Positions 41,710-50,354 of a stretch of 64,000 bases of DNA are shown one piece after another. Numbering within the stretch: the first letter of the stretch is position 1; every line of letters starts with the position of its first letter. Origin of the DNA: Amycolatopsis sp. DSM 110486. Lineage in GTDB: Bacteria > Actinomycetota > Actinomycetes > Mycobacteriales > Pseudonocardiaceae. Position numbers and translations under genes: made by a program. A model generated the notes under the pieces. That model did not search any database. It saw only the letters and a program-made list of their open reading frames with translations, and was not told the origin of the DNA. Where the stretch lies: contig NZ_CP080519.1 of the NCBI RefSeq assembly GCF_019468465.1, positions 8,983,001 through 9,047,000 of the forward strand, in the 5' to 3' direction.

Positions 41710-43081
41710 TCACTTGTCGCCCAGGTCCCAGAACAGGCCGGTCATGATCGCGACGGCCTCGCGCGCCAGGGGAGCGAGCAGGTGCTCGTCGGGCGCGTGC
41801 TGGGCGCAGGCCGGGTAGGAGTGGGGGAGCCAGATCGTCGGCATGTCCAGGATTTCCGCGAACGCGTCGTTGGGGATCGTGCCGCCGAGGTTGGGCAGGA
41901 GCACGGGCGCGCTGCCTGTGGTGCGGGCGACGGAGTCGGCGGCCCAGCGCACCCAGGGGTGATCGGGATCCGTGCGCGTCGGCGGCCGGCTCTCGGTGAC
42001 AGCGACGTCGACCATCGGAAAACCGTGCTCCGCCAGGTGGTTCCGCAGCGCCGGCTCGAGCCGGGCGAGGTCCGTGCCCACCACCGACCGCAGTTGCAGC
42101 GTCGCCTCCGCGCGGCCCGGGATGGCGTTGACCGGTGACGCGGGCGTGCCGGCGAGGAACGCCAGCACCTCCACGGTGTTCCATCCGAACAGCCGTTCCG
42201 CGGGCGTGAGATCCGGCTCGCCCCAGCCCTCGTCGACGGCCGGGTCGTCCGCTCCGCCGCCGACCGGCACGGTGGCCAACGCGTCGCGCACGGACTCGGG
42301 GATCGCCGGGGGACGCAGCCCCGGCACCAGAATCCGGCCCCGTCCGTCCACAAGGGAGGTGATCGCGGCGGCCAGTGTGGTGGCCGCGTTGCGGAGCACG
42401 CCACCCCAGTTGCCGGAGTGGTGGTCGCGTGGGCGCAGGTCCGCGGTGAGCGTGAACTGCGTGACGCCGCGAGAGCCGAGGAACAGCGTCGGCAGGTCGG
42501 CGCGCACGCGGGGCCCCGTCGGACGCGATCAGGACGTCCGCGCGCAATTCGTCGCGCAGCTGCCCGCACACCTCGACGAGGCCGGGGGAGCCGCGTTCCT
42601 CACCGGTTTCGACGAGCACGACGAGGTTGAACCCGAGCTGCCCGCGGGCCCGTAGCACCTCGCGCAGCGCGAAGAGGTTCAGCGTGTGCTGGCCCTTGTT
42701 GTCGGCCGACCCGCGGCCGTACCACCGCTCGCCTTCGGCGATCAGCGTCCACGGGTCGAGGCCTTCACGCCATCGGGGTGCTTCGCCGTTGACGACATCG
42801 CCGTGGCCGTAGAGCAGCACCGTGGGCCGGTCGGCGGACTCGTGGCGGGTCGCCACCAGCAGTGGGCACTCGGGCGCCACCGGGTTCTCGGCCACCCGGG
42901 TGCGGCAGCCCAGGGCTTCCAGGGCCGGGGCGAGCTCGTCGGTGAGGTACGCGCGCAGCCGCGGGTGCCCGGCGGTGAGGTTGCTCTCGGTCCGGTACGC
43001 CACGCGGCGGGCGAGCTCGGCGAAGAGCTCGCCGGAGTCGAACCGCTCCAGGGCCTGGTCGATCGTGTCCGCGCGCTGCAT
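41710..43081 (-). pseudogene. M20-family metallopeptidase (dipeptidase) with a frameshift
   Basis: The N-terminal half (ATG 43081, GGAAGG ribosome site) contains VLLYGHGDVV, YGRGSADNKGQ and VETGEERGSPG, the M20 metal-binding and catalytic motifs, and runs to LIASDG at about 42515. The C-terminal half continues in another frame from VRADLPTLFLGSRGVTQF (about 42510) through DHHSGNWGG and WLPHSYPACAQHAPDEHLL to the stop at 41710. At the junction the minus strand reads GACGGGGCCCC, and removing one G restores a continuous DGPRVRADL. It is either a genuine +1 frameshift or a sequencing error in a G/C run. If intact it would be an ArgE/DapE/CPG2-like peptidase of about 456 residues. Confidence 0.8.
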
Positions 43082-43200
43082 CGAGCACCTTCCGGTCGGG
43101 GACGCCGGGTCCGTTGTAGCACCCGGCCCCGACGAGAATGGACTCAACCTTTTCGCGGTCCCGCTCGTCTGACCGGTCATGTACGCGCGCGAGGACCGGC

Positions 43201-43710
43201 ATGGCCCGGGGTGACAGTGAGTTCGCGGACTTCGTCCGCGCGTTCTCGCCGCGGCTGCTGCACGCCGCCTACCTGCTGACCGGCGACCGGCACCAGGCGG
43301 AGGACGACGTCCAGACCGCGCTGGTGCGCACGTACACGTCCTGGCCGCGGATCCGCAAGCAGGACCCGTTCGCCTACGCGCGCAAGGTGCTGGCCAACCA
43401 CGTGATCGACCGCTGGCGCCGCCCGTACCGCGAGCAGGCCACCGAGGAGGTGCCCGAGCGCGCCGTCGAGCGCGACTTCACCGTCGGCGTCGTCGACCAG
43501 GAGTGGCTCATGCGGGCGCTGGCGCCGCTGAGCCCGCGGGAACGCGCGATCGTGGTGCTGCGGCACTTCTGGGACCTGTCGGAGGCCGACGTCGCGGCCG
43601 AGTTGAAGGTGTCGCTGGGCACGGTGAAGAGCACCAACTCGCGTGCGCTGGCGAAGATGCGCGGCACGGCCGCCGAGCGGCACTCGTGCGCGGCGGGGCA
43701 GGCGTCGTGA
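43201..43710 (+). CDS. SigE-family ECF RNA polymerase sigma factor
   Basis: 169 residues. Region 2 (about 8-75; LLTGDRHQAEDDVQTALVRT) and region 4 (about 100-155; LSPRERAIVVLRHFWDLSEA; DVAAELKVSLGTVKST) are both present, in the SigE-like (ECF, SigM/SigE-type) group abundant in actinobacteria. The start was placed at ATG 43201. It overlaps the next gene by 4 bp (GTGA), which encodes a single-span membrane protein. That arrangement is typical of a sigma/anti-sigma pair. Confidence 0.9.
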   Translation: MARGDSEFADFVRAFSPRLLHAAYLLTGDRHQAEDDVQTALVRTYTSWPRIRKQDPFAYARKVLANHVIDRWRRPYREQATEEVPERAVERDFTVGVVDQEWLMRALAPLSPRERAIVVLRHFWDLSEADVAAELKVSLGTVKSTNSRALAKMRGTAAERHSCAAGQAS

Positions 43711-44378
43711 CGGATCTCGAAGCGCTGCGCGGGGTGCTGGCGGAACCGCCCGCCGTGGAGTTCACGGCCGTGGACTTGGCGAACGTGATGCGCAAGGGCC
43801 GCCGGCGTCGTCGCGTGCGCCGGCTGTCGGCCGCCGCCGCGACGGTGGTCGTGCTCGTCGGCGTCGTCGTGGGCGCGCAACTGCTGCGGACGCCCGATTC
43901 GCCCGCGGTGACCACGCTGGCCGTGACGGCGGCCCAGCCCGAACAACGCGCCGCGGCTCCGGTCGGCGAGGTGGTTGGCACCAAGATTGTGGACCCGGAA
44001 GGCGAGGTGGTGCTGTTCTTCGAACGCGCATCGGCCGGACCTGATGCCTCGCCGTACCAGCTCGTGCTCGGCCACCGCGACGGCGACGGCATCACCTCCG
44101 AGCTCGCCACCGGCTCCCGCGCGAGCTCACCCGGCTTCCACGCGCTCACCGCGGGCCGCCCGGGCCGGGACCTGCCGCTCTACGGCTACTACTCCGGCCC
44201 CGCCACCCGCGTCACCGCGGAGGTGGGCGGCCTGATGTACGGCGCCGACACCCAGCGCGTCGAGGCCTTGGCGGTCACGGTTTTCTGGTTCCCCCGCCGC
44301 GACACCACCGTCTTGGGCGGCATCTCGACGTTGCCGATGAACGCGTACAGCGCGGTGGGTCACGCGCTGCCGAAGTAA
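43707..44378 (+). CDS. Single-pass membrane protein, probable anti-sigma factor for SigE-type sigma
   Basis: 223 residues. There is an N-terminal cytoplasmic segment of ~45 residues (LEALRGVLAEPPAVEFTAVD, then a basic RKGRRRRRVRRLS), one transmembrane helix (about 46-65), and a secreted domain of ~155 residues. It starts with GTG overlapping the sigma gene stop. Position, topology and coupling indicate an anti-sigma or sensor role, but no zinc-binding (ZAS) motif is visible and the extracellular domain is not recognised. Confidence 0.7.
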   Translation: MTDLEALRGVLAEPPAVEFTAVDLANVMRKGRRRRRVRRLSAAAATVVVLVGVVVGAQLLRTPDSPAVTTLAVTAAQPEQRAAAPVGEVVGTKIVDPEGEVVLFFERASAGPDASPYQLVLGHRDGDGITSELATGSRASSPGFHALTAGRPGRDLPLYGYYSGPATRVTAEVGGLMYGADTQRVEALAVTVFWFPRRDTTVLGGISTLPMNAYSAVGHALPK

Positions 44379-44382
44379 CGGC

Positions 44383-44880
44383 TCAGACCGTCCGCGCCGC
44401 TTCCCACGCCGCGCTCGCAATGAAGTACGTGTCGTAGATTTCCTGGACCTCCAGGAGGCTTTCGGGGGCCGCTTTGCCGTACGCGATGCGCTCGAGGTGG
44501 CGGAAGTACTCGAAGCGTTCGACGCCCGGCGCGATGACGATGAGCAGGTCGGCGTCTTCGCCCGGTGCGGCCGCGAAGGCGTGGGTCAGGTTGGGCGGCA
44601 CGACGACGAGGTCGCCGCAGTCGGCGGTGACGACGGTGTCGCCCGAGAGGACCTGGACGGTGCCGCCGAGGACGTAGAACAGCTCGGCGGAGCCGGCGTG
44701 GTGGTGGGGCGCCGCGCCGTTGGCGCCGTCCTTGAGCTCGACCTGGATGGTCGACAGGGCGCCGCCCGTGGAGCTGCTGTCGGCGAGCAGCTTGACGGTC
44801 GTGGGTGCGCGGCCGATGACCTCGGCGTCGCCCGACCGCACGATCACGGAGTCGTCGAAGCTGGGAATGACGATGGACAT
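44383..44880 (-). CDS. Cupin-domain protein
   Basis: 165 residues with one cupin barrel. Metal-type residues are in GAAPHHHAGSAELFYVLGGT (cupin motif 1: HHH...E) and DLVVVPPNLTHAFAAAPGED (motif 2, with His). It may be a small dioxygenase, isomerase or sensor; the substrate is unknown. Its stop lies 4 bp from the stop of the convergent membrane protein. It is divergent from the SnoaL-TetR operon; the 217-bp gap contains the palindromic promoter of that operon. Confidence 0.85.
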   Translation of the reverse strand: MSIVIPSFDDSVIVRSGDAEVIGRAPTTVKLLADSSSTGGALSTIQVELKDGANGAAPHHHAGSAELFYVLGGTVQVLSGDTVVTADCGDLVVVPPNLTHAFAAAPGEDADLLIVIAPGVERFEYFRHLERIAYGKAAPESLLEVQEIYDTYFIASAAWEAARTV

Positions 44881-45019
44881 GTGAAGCCCCCGGGAAGTCC
44901 GTCGTGGGATCGTGGCGGCGCCGGATCCGCGGCGAACCTACCACGCTGCGACCAGCTCCAGCGCCGTGAATTTCTCCAGCGCGCCAACGGTTTTCCGTGA
45001 CCGGGACACCGCACTGGCG

Positions 45020-45067
45020 AAGAGGAGGGGTACCTCCGTATAGTGGATCGGAGGCACCCCTCCTCTT
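45020..45067 (+). promoter_or_regulatory. 48-bp palindrome embracing the SnoaL-tetR promoter
   Basis: The left arm AAGAGGAGGGGTACCTCC (45020-45037) and right arm GGAGGCACCCCTCCTCTT (45050-45067) are complementary at 17 of 18 positions. The 12-nt spacer contains TATAGT (45039-45044), a good -10 element for the downstream genes (ATG 45098). A repressor on this site would block RNA polymerase, and the downstream TetR regulator is the obvious candidate. In RNA, the right arm would fall at or after the start site. Confidence 0.8.
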
Positions 45068-45097
45068 AAGCACAAGCTCTACACGCAAGGAGCGATC

Positions 45098-45523
45098 ATG
45101 TCCGCACGTGAGGCCATCGAGAATCTGATCTTCACCTACGCCGCGCACGTCGACGCCGGGAACTTCGCCGCGGTCGGCGAGCTGTTCGCCCACGGCACCT
45201 TCGCCGGCGGCGACCCGGCGACGGGGCGCGAAGCCGTCGAGCGGTACTTCCACGACACGCTCGTGCTTTACCCCGACGGCACCCCGCGCACCCGCCACCT
45301 GACCACCAACGTGCGCGTCCACGTCGACGAGGCCGCCGGCACCGCCACGGCCCACAGCTACTGGACCGCGCTGCAGGCCGCACCCGGGCTGCCGCTGCAG
45401 CCCATCGCGTCGGGCCACTACGACGACCGCTTCGAACGCTCGCACGGCGCGTGGCGCTTCGTCGAACGGCGTCCGCACGTGGCGCTGGCCGGGGACCTCA
45501 GCCACCACCTCAAAGCCGCGTGA
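45098..45523 (+). CDS. SnoaL-like (NTF2-fold) protein
   Basis: 141 residues matching the SnoaL_4 group: AIENLIFTYAAHVDAGNFAA, VGELFAHGTFAGGDPATGRE, TRHLTTNVRVHVDEAAGTAT and a C-terminal GHYDDRFERSHGAWRFVERR. These are cone-shaped pocket proteins that include ring hydroxylases, isomerases and stress-response proteins. AAGGAG lies 5 nt before ATG 45098. It overlaps tetR by 4 bp (GTGA) and is probably the main target of that repressor, acting on or binding the inducer. Confidence 0.85.
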   Translation: MSAREAIENLIFTYAAHVDAGNFAAVGELFAHGTFAGGDPATGREAVERYFHDTLVLYPDGTPRTRHLTTNVRVHVDEAAGTATAHSYWTALQAAPGLPLQPIASGHYDDRFERSHGAWRFVERRPHVALAGDLSHHLKAA

Positions 45524-46098
45524 CCCGCCCGCTACGGGCCGACGCCCGCCGCAACCGCGAGCGGCTCGTCGCCGAGGCCGGGGCGGCGTTCCTCGCCCAC
45601 GGCACGGGCGCGTCGCTCGAGGAGATCGCGCGCCGGGCCGGCGTCGGGATCGGCACGCTCTACCGCCACTTCCCGCGCCGCGAAGACCTGCTCGACGCGG
45701 TGTTCCAGGGCGAGGTGGACGCGCTGCTCGACCTCGGCCGGGAGCTGGCGCGTGCCGACGACGCGTTCGGTGCCCTCGGTACGTGGCTGAGGGCCGTGGT
45801 CGACCGCCACCGCGCGTGGCAGGCCATCGCGGCGGCGTCGGGCCAGGACCGTCCGAACGCGACACTCGCGACGTCGCGGATTCCCGTTGAACAGACCGGG
45901 AAAACGCTGCTCGCCCGAGCGCAAAAGGCGGGGGAGGCCCACAAGAGTGCGACGATCGCCGACCTCCTGCGCCTCGCCGGCGCCATCGGTCAGGCATCCG
46001 ACGAGACGCCGGACGACCCGAAGCTGCCGGACCGCCTGCTGCACCTCGTGGTGGAAGGGCTGCGGGCTCAGCCGCGCACGGGCAAGCGCGCGAGGTAG
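45520..46098 (+). CDS. TetR-family transcriptional repressor
   Basis: 192 residues. The TetR helix-turn-helix is at about 8-55 (LEEIARRAGVGIGTLYRHFP) followed by an all-helical ligand domain. GTG 45520 overlaps the SnoaL gene (GTGA). It is the likely repressor at the 45020-45067 palindrome, which would make the SnoaL-tetR unit autoregulated. Its last 31 bp overlap the convergent membrane-protein gene. Confidence 0.9.
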   Translation: MTRPLRADARRNRERLVAEAGAAFLAHGTGASLEEIARRAGVGIGTLYRHFPRREDLLDAVFQGEVDALLDLGRELARADDAFGALGTWLRAVVDRHRAWQAIAAASGQDRPNATLATSRIPVEQTGKTLLARAQKAGEAHKSATIADLLRLAGAIGQASDETPDDPKLPDRLLHLVVEGLRAQPRTGKRAR

Positions 46099-47246
46099 TG
46101 GTCGCGGGCCGTGAGGCTCGTGTCCAGGTGCCGCACCAGCGGCTCGAAGAACGAGCTGCGGTACGTCGAGTCCGTGACCGCGCCGGCCGCGAAGTACAGC
46201 GCCGAGAACGCGGCGATGAACAACGACACCTGCAGCAGCTCGTTGGCGATCGGCACCTGGATGCCGAACAGGGTGCCCGGTGTCGGATCGTGCCCGACCC
46301 ACGACTTGATCACCGGCGCGCGGACCGTGATCACGCCGAACGCCACGAAGAACACGAACGTGAGCACCGACAGCACGAGCGTCTGCAGGATCTGCGTGAG
46401 CAGCAGGACGAGCACCATGTTCGCCCGCTCCAGCTTGGTCAGCGGCACCCGCTCGGGCGCGGGATCGGTGCACGACGCGAACGGGGTCCCGTCCAGCGTG
46501 TCCGGTTCGGCGGGCTTCTCCGCTTTCGTCAGCGACCGGACCTCGTCCGACAGCGTGGCCACGAGGAACAGCACCGCCACCACCGAGAAAAGCCCGACGA
46601 CGAGCCAGATCCGGTGCCGGGTGAGGTCGGCGGTGACCTGCCAGATCTCGGTGGTGAAGAAGCCGAATACGGTGAACAGCAGGAGCAGTGGCAACGCGCG
46701 GGACGTGAGGTCACCGAGGCGGCCGAGCTGGCGGAACGCGGCCCGCAGCGCCCAGCCGAGGATCGACCCGCCGCCGAAGAACGCCGCGACGAGCAGCACC
46801 ACCAGCAGCCCGAGCTGTTCCAGCACCCCGACCGGCAGCGAGTCGCGCGGCGGGGCCGCGGCGTCGACGATCGGGTTGAGCACCAGGAACACCGCGGCCA
46901 CCCCGAGCGCGACGGGCGTGCCCCGCCGAGCCGGCACGCGCCGCCGGACCCAGCGCGCGGCGAGCCACGCGCCTACCGAGGGCACCACCACGTACGCGAG
47001 GAGCACGACGAGGTAGAGCAGCGCGAACCAGGTCTGGTCCATCCGGCGCGCGAACTCGTCGTCGCTGCCGCCGTCGACCACTGACGTGGCCGTGGTGAAC
47101 AGCAACCCGAGCACCACGAACACCTCGGCGGGCACGATCCGCGCCAGCAGGTGCGCCGGGCGGCCGCGCACCACCGACGGCAGGCCGCGCCGCCGGAACC
47201 ACTGCTCGGCGGCTTCGCGGTCGTAGGGTTCGCGCGCGCTGTCCAC
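46068..47246 (-). CDS. Polytopic membrane protein of unknown function
   Basis: 392 residues with about nine hydrophobic segments (for example AEVFVVLGLLFTTATSV; FALLYLVVLLAYVVVPSVGA; VLLLTQILQTLVLSVLTFVF), a polar loop near the middle (SLTKAEKPAEPDTLDGTPFA), and a C-terminal tail. No transporter or enzyme family recognised. It starts at GTG 47246, with AAGG a short distance upstream. It follows lepB by 49 bp on the same strand, so the two may be cotranscribed, although many actinobacterial lepB genes sit elsewhere. Confidence 0.7.
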   Translation of the reverse strand: MDSAREPYDREAAEQWFRRRGLPSVVRGRPAHLLARIVPAEVFVVLGLLFTTATSVVDGGSDDEFARRMDQTWFALLYLVVLLAYVVVPSVGAWLAARWVRRRVPARRGTPVALGVAAVFLVLNPIVDAAAPPRDSLPVGVLEQLGLLVVLLVAAFFGGGSILGWALRAAFRQLGRLGDLTSRALPLLLLFTVFGFFTTEIWQVTADLTRHRIWLVVGLFSVVAVLFLVATLSDEVRSLTKAEKPAEPDTLDGTPFASCTDPAPERVPLTKLERANMVLVLLLTQILQTLVLSVLTFVFFVAFGVITVRAPVIKSWVGHDPTPGTLFGIQVPIANELLQVSLFIAAFSALYFAAGAVTDSTYRSSFFEPLVRHLDTSLTARDHYLARLPVRG

Positions 47247-47295
47247 GTCGGGTGACCTTAACGGGACTCGCGTGAACTCTCCTGGCGGAACGCGA

Positions 47296-48210
47296 TCAGC
47301 CGCGGCGCTTGCGCAGCGCGTCCCGCGTGCGCCGGCCGACGAACAGCGTCGGCACCGCGAGCGCCATGCCCGCCCCGAGCGGGAGGCCCTGCTGCCACGC
47401 CGGCGCGCCGAGCGCAACCGGGGTCGCCGAGTCCTGCGCGTCGAAGTCGCTGACCCCGCCCCAGCGTGACGGCGGCAGCACGATGAAGCGCGCCTTGCCG
47501 ATCACGTCGTCGACCGGCACCGTGCCGTTGACACCGCCCCCGCCCTGGCAGGTGGAGTCGCACGAGTCGTTGCGGTTGTCGCCCATCACCCACAGGCTGC
47601 CCTGCGGCACGGTGACCGGGGCGAACGACTTCTGCGCCGGGTCGTTCGGGTCGATCCAGTGGATGTAGGGCTCGTCGAGCGCCTTGCCGTCCACGATCAC
47701 CCGGCCTTGCGGGTCGCAGCACTGCACCGTCTGCCCGCCGACGGCGATCACGCGCTTGACGAAGTCCTGCTCGTCCGGCGGCGCGAAGCCGACGAGCGAG
47801 CCGAGCTCGCGCAGTCCCTTCGCGAAGATGTTGCTCGGCTCCTGCGGCGCGATCTCGTGTTCCGTCCACGGACCGGGTCCGCGGAACACGATCACGTCAC
47901 CCGGCGAGGGGTCGGTGAAGTCGTAGGTGACCCGGTCGACGACCACGCGGTCGCCGAAGCACCCCGTGCAGCCGTGCAGCGTGGTCTCCATGGACTCGGA
48001 CGGGATCATGAAGACCTTCGCCACGAACTGCTGGATCAGGATCGTGAGCACGAGGGCGATCACGATCAGGATCGGCAGTTCCTGCCAGAACGGACGTTTC
48101 TTGCGCGCCTTGCGTTCGGGACCGTCCGAACCGGACGACTCGCCCTCACCGTCCTGATCAGGACGTTCGGGGTCACTCTCGGCGGAACCGCGGGGGATGG
48201 GGTCGACCAC
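47296..48210 (-). CDS. lepB: Signal peptidase I
   Basis: 304 residues. An acidic cytoplasmic N-terminus (1-35) is followed by a membrane anchor (about 44-66), the nucleophile Ser73 in IPSESM, the general-base Lys152 in DFVKRVIAVGG, the later GDNRNDSCDS box, and a second C-terminal hydrophobic segment (about 273-290). It cleaves signal peptides outside the membrane. The protein has extra Cys residues (CTGC; CC; CDSTC), fitting an extracytoplasmic disulfide-stabilised domain. Divergent from the P450 gene. Confidence 0.95.
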   Translation of the reverse strand: MVDPIPRGSAESDPERPDQDGEGESSGSDGPERKARKKRPFWQELPILIVIALVLTILIQQFVAKVFMIPSESMETTLHGCTGCFGDRVVVDRVTYDFTDPSPGDVIVFRGPGPWTEHEIAPQEPSNIFAKGLRELGSLVGFAPPDEQDFVKRVIAVGGQTVQCCDPQGRVIVDGKALDEPYIHWIDPNDPAQKSFAPVTVPQGSLWVMGDNRNDSCDSTCQGGGGVNGTVPVDDVIGKARFIVLPPSRWGGVSDFDAQDSATPVALGAPAWQQGLPLGAGMALAVPTLFVGRRTRDALRKRRG

Positions 48211-48353
48211 GGGGCCAGGCTACCGACTTCCCGCTCAGCGCCGCCGCAGCACCACCGATCACGATCGGGGTGTCGTCCCGCTGAGGGATCACTGGGGTTT
48301 CCCGCAGTCGCGCCCGCTTAGCGTGAAGTGATCTTGACCGGAGGGAGCCGGCG

Positions 48354-49529
48354 GTGGACACACCCGTGCTGAAATGCGGGAACCTGGTGCTGGGCGAGCT
48401 GGATCCGGTGCTGCGCGCCGTGCGTGACACCGGTCCGGTGGCCCGCGTGCGGACGCCGGCGGGTGACGAAGCCTGGCTCGTCACCCGGCTCGCGGAGCTC
48501 AGGCAGCTGCTGCTCGACCCGCGGCTGGGCAAGACACACCCCGATCCGGGCGCCCGGCCGCGGTACGTGCGCACGCCGATGTTCGACCTGGCGGTGTCCG
48601 ACGCCGAGCCGGCCGCGGCCCGCGAACGCCACGGCGACATCCGGGGCGCGCTCGTTCCCCACTTCACCGGCCGCAAGATGCAGCGTCTGGCCGACCGCGT
48701 CGCGGCGATGGTCGAGCAGATCGACGTCGTGCTCGCGGCCGGGCGCCCGGCCGACCTGCACAACGACTTCTCGCTGCCGCTGTCGTTCCGGATCCTGTGC
48801 GACCTCGTCGGCGTGCCCGATTCGGACGGTTTCCTGGCCTTGCTCCTCGGCGCCGGCGAGGTCGGCGCCGAGCACGCGGCGGCCGCGGCGCTGGACGAGC
48901 TGTATGCGTACCTGCGCGAGCTCGCGCGCCACAAGCGCAGCACCCCGGGCGACGACCTCGCGTCCACGCTGTGCGAGGTGATCCCGGACGACGCCGACGT
49001 GTCGGGCCTGCTCCCGCTCGCGAGCTTCTCGTTCCTGGTCACGCCGAGCAACCTCAGCGCGGGCATCGCGCTGCTCGCCGGGCACCCCGGCCAGCGGGAC
49101 CGCGTGCGGGCCGACCCGCGCCTGCTCGACACGGCCGTGGAAGAGGTGCTGCGCGTCGGCCGGGTCGCCGAATCCTGCGTGCCGCGGTACGCGGCCGAGG
49201 ACATCGCCGTGGCGGACGTGGTGATCCGCGCGGGTGATCTCGTGCTGTGCGACCACTACTGGACGGGCTTCGACGACCTCGTGTTCGCCGATCCTGAACG
49301 CTTCGACGTCGGGCGCCGCCCCAACCCGCACCCGGCGTTCAGCTACGTCATGTCGCACTGCATCGGCGCTCCGCTCGCGCGGGTTGAGCTGCGCGCCGCG
49401 TACGCCGCTTTGCTGCGGCGGATGCCGGACTTGCGCCTGGCCGTCCCGTTCACCGAGATCCCCATGCTGGGCACGGAACTCGGCGAACAGGTGGGCGGGT
49501 CGATCGCCCGGCTCCCGATGACCTGGTGA
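48354..49529 (+). CDS. Cytochrome P450 with atypical I-helix and heme loop
   Basis: 391 residues, the normal length for a bacterial class I P450. The K-helix ExxR is present (Glu264-Arg267 in EEVLR), and the heme-ligand Cys336 lies in MSHCIGAPLARVEL. However, the usual FGxGxHxC loop reads FSYVMSHC: Phe329, Cys336 and Gly338 are kept, while both Gly and the His are changed. The I-helix A/G-G-x-D/E-T motif is absent (FSFLVTPSNLSAG, about 225-237), so the acid-alcohol pair that delivers protons to oxygen is missing. It may use peroxide, catalyse a non-standard reaction, or act as a binding protein. No ferredoxin is adjacent. Confidence 0.85.
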   Translation: MDTPVLKCGNLVLGELDPVLRAVRDTGPVARVRTPAGDEAWLVTRLAELRQLLLDPRLGKTHPDPGARPRYVRTPMFDLAVSDAEPAAARERHGDIRGALVPHFTGRKMQRLADRVAAMVEQIDVVLAAGRPADLHNDFSLPLSFRILCDLVGVPDSDGFLALLLGAGEVGAEHAAAAALDELYAYLRELARHKRSTPGDDLASTLCEVIPDDADVSGLLPLASFSFLVTPSNLSAGIALLAGHPGQRDRVRADPRLLDTAVEEVLRVGRVAESCVPRYAAEDIAVADVVIRAGDLVLCDHYWTGFDDLVFADPERFDVGRRPNPHPAFSYVMSHCIGAPLARVELRAAYAALLRRMPDLRLAVPFTEIPMLGTELGEQVGGSIARLPMTW

Positions 49530-49539
49530 GTGCCCGGCC

Positions 49540-49545
49540 TAGACT
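49540..49545 (+). promoter_or_regulatory. Putative -10 of a leaderless SDR transcript
   Basis: TAGACT ends 7 nt before ATG 49553, just after the P450 stop codon (49529). No Shine-Dalgarno precedes the ATG. The SDR could therefore be expressed independently of the P450. Confidence 0.55.
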
Positions 49546-49552
49546 GCCGCGC

Positions 49553-50305
49553 ATGCCCGAAGCTCTCGTCACCGGTGCGACAGCCGGAATCGGCGCGGCG
49601 TTCGCCCGCCGGCTCGCCTCGGACGGATTCGGGGTCGTGCTCGTCGCCCGGGACGCGGCCCGGCTCGAGCAGTTCGCGCGCTCGCTGCGGGCCGACCACG
49701 GCGTGCCGGTCGAGGTCCTCGTGGCCGACCTGGCGACGGACGCCGGAATCACCCGCGTGGAGCAGCGCGTGGCCACGGTGGACCTCGTGGTGAACAACGC
49801 CGGGTTCGGGCACCAGGGCGAGTTCCTCGAGACCGAGGTGGCCGCCGAGCTGGACATGCTGCGGGTGCACTGCGAGGCCGTCCTGCGGATCACGAAGGCG
49901 GCGTTGCCCGGCATGCTGGCCCGCCGGCGCGGGGGAGTGATCAACGTCGCGTCGGTGGCGGCGTTCTTCTCGCGCGGCACCTACAGCGCGTCGAAGGCCT
50001 GGGTCGTCGTCTTCAGCGACAGCGTGCGCGAACAGGTGCGCGGCAGCGGTGTGCACGTGATGGCGCTGTGCCCCGGCTGGGTGCGCACGGAGTTCCACGA
50101 ACGGTCCGGAATGGACACCAGCGGCATCCCGGACTCGCTGTGGCTGGACGGGGCGACCCTCGTCGCCGCCGCCATCCGCGACTTCCGCCGCGGCACGGCG
50201 GTGAGTGTGCCGGACGTGCGGTACAAGACCGCGGCGGCGCTGGGGAAGCTGCTGCCCCGCCCGCTGATGACGCGGATCGCGGCGCGGGCGGGCAGCAAAC
50301 ACTGA
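49553..50305 (+). CDS. SDR-family NAD(P)-dependent oxidoreductase
   Basis: 250 residues with a complete SDR signature: TGATAGIGAAFARRLA, NNAGFG, active-site Ser in INVASVAAF, and YSASKAW (YxxxK). It resembles the DltE/YqjQ-like short-chain dehydrogenases. No signal peptide. It directly follows the P450 gene but carries its own leaderless-type promoter. Convergent with the ThDP-enzyme operon, 49 bp away. Substrate unknown. Confidence 0.88.
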   Translation: MPEALVTGATAGIGAAFARRLASDGFGVVLVARDAARLEQFARSLRADHGVPVEVLVADLATDAGITRVEQRVATVDLVVNNAGFGHQGEFLETEVAAELDMLRVHCEAVLRITKAALPGMLARRRGGVINVASVAAFFSRGTYSASKAWVVVFSDSVREQVRGSGVHVMALCPGWVRTEFHERSGMDTSGIPDSLWLDGATLVAAAIRDFRRGTAVSVPDVRYKTAAALGKLLPRPLMTRIAARAGSKH

Positions 50306-50354
50306 CACCGGGCCAAAAACCTCGGCGCCTCCAGTTCTCAGCGCCCCGAAAGTC

